Below, piece by piece: positions 5,873 through 5,948 of a stretch of DNA of 5,948 nucleotides. Made by a program: the position numbers and the translations under genes. How positions within the stretch are numbered: position 1 is the stretch's first letter; the number at the start of each line of letters is the position of its first letter. The stretch is from NCBI GenBank assembly GCA_016928755.1, contig JAFGKB010000211.1:1-5948 (forward strand), read 5' to 3'. The DNA comes from Anaerolineae bacterium. GTDB lineage: Bacteria > Chloroflexota > Anaerolineae > B4-G1 > SLSP01. Under the pieces are notes generated by a model, which made no database searches, was not told the DNA's origin, and saw only the letters and a list, made by a program, of their open reading frames with translations.

Positions 5873-5948
5873 CGGGGCATAGCGCAGTTTGGTAGCGCGC
5901 ACGGTTCGGGTCCGTGAGGTCTGCGGTTCAAATCCGCATGCCCCGACC
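5873..5948 (+). tRNA. tRNA-Pro (anticodon CGG)
   Basis: The full cloverleaf is visible. Acceptor arms CGGGGCA (5873-5879) and TGCCCCG (5939-5945) pair perfectly; the D stem is GCGC/GCGC (5882-5885, 5895-5898); the anticodon stem is CACGG/CCGTG (5900-5904, 5912-5916) with loop TTCGGGT, giving anticodon CGG at 5907-5909 with G37; the T arm is TGCGG-TTCAAAT-CCGCA (5922-5938). C1-G72 and discriminator A73 are typical of bacterial proline tRNA. It reads the codon CCG. The window ends after ACC, one base short of a CCA end that is probably encoded in the genome. No intron or mismatch is present. Confidence 0.97.

Noticed and set aside
5600..5931. Minus-strand frames of 100 and 64 codons over the kinase end and tRNA
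   Set aside because: They cross both the receiver coding sequence and the intact tRNA-Pro gene, so they are chance open frames.
1..5948. CRISPR array, insertion sequence or phage genes
   Set aside because: No regularly spaced long repeats, no transposase or integrase motifs, and no terminal inverted repeats with target duplications were found on either strand.

Overview
This is a 5.9 kb bacterial window with two secreted or membrane-anchored protein genes that diverge from a long AT-rich intergenic region, followed by a tRNA gene at the right edge. The organism cannot be fixed from the sequence. Bacterial-type promoters and ribosome binding sites, Sec signal peptides, and a very large hybrid histidine kinase with a periplasmic-type propeller sensor point to an environmental bacterium with many two-component sensors. 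Chloroflexota (Anaerolineae-like) is my best guess and Bacteroidota an alternative, but this is impression, not proof.

Layout. Positions 1-1154 (minus strand) hold the N-terminal 384 codons of a secreted 5'-nucleotidase/UshA-type metallophosphoesterase, whose C-terminus lies beyond the left edge. Positions 1155-1727 form a divergent intergenic region that is strikingly AT-rich and full of short symmetric elements. These are two TGAA-N6-TTCA palindromes on the nucleotidase side, a mini-ORF with a near-perfect Shine-Dalgarno upstream of the nucleotidase, several inverted repeats, a three-copy TTGGAATT cluster, and a perfect TATAAT box on the sensor side. Positions 1728-5765 (plus strand) encode a single giant hybrid sensor kinase of about 1345 residues: signal peptide, 14 propeller blade motifs, Y_Y_Y domain, one transmembrane helix, coiled coil, PAS, HisKA, HATPase and a C-terminal receiver. 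Positions 5766-5872 are a short spacer with a convincing promoter, and 5873-5948 is tRNA-Pro(CGG), cut one base before the end of a probable encoded CCA.

How the parts may work together. The kinase is built like the Bacteroides hybrid two-component systems that sense oligosaccharides through a double seven-bladed propeller plus Y_Y_Y, but it ends in a receiver with no DNA-binding domain. It must therefore pass its signal to another protein, which is not in this window. The nucleotidase releases phosphate and nucleosides from extracellular nucleotides. Its divergent position and the operator-like repeats between the genes make co-regulation possible but unproven. I see no mobile element, CRISPR array or clearly novel multi-gene system. 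The most original material is the regulatory structure between 1189 and 1694.
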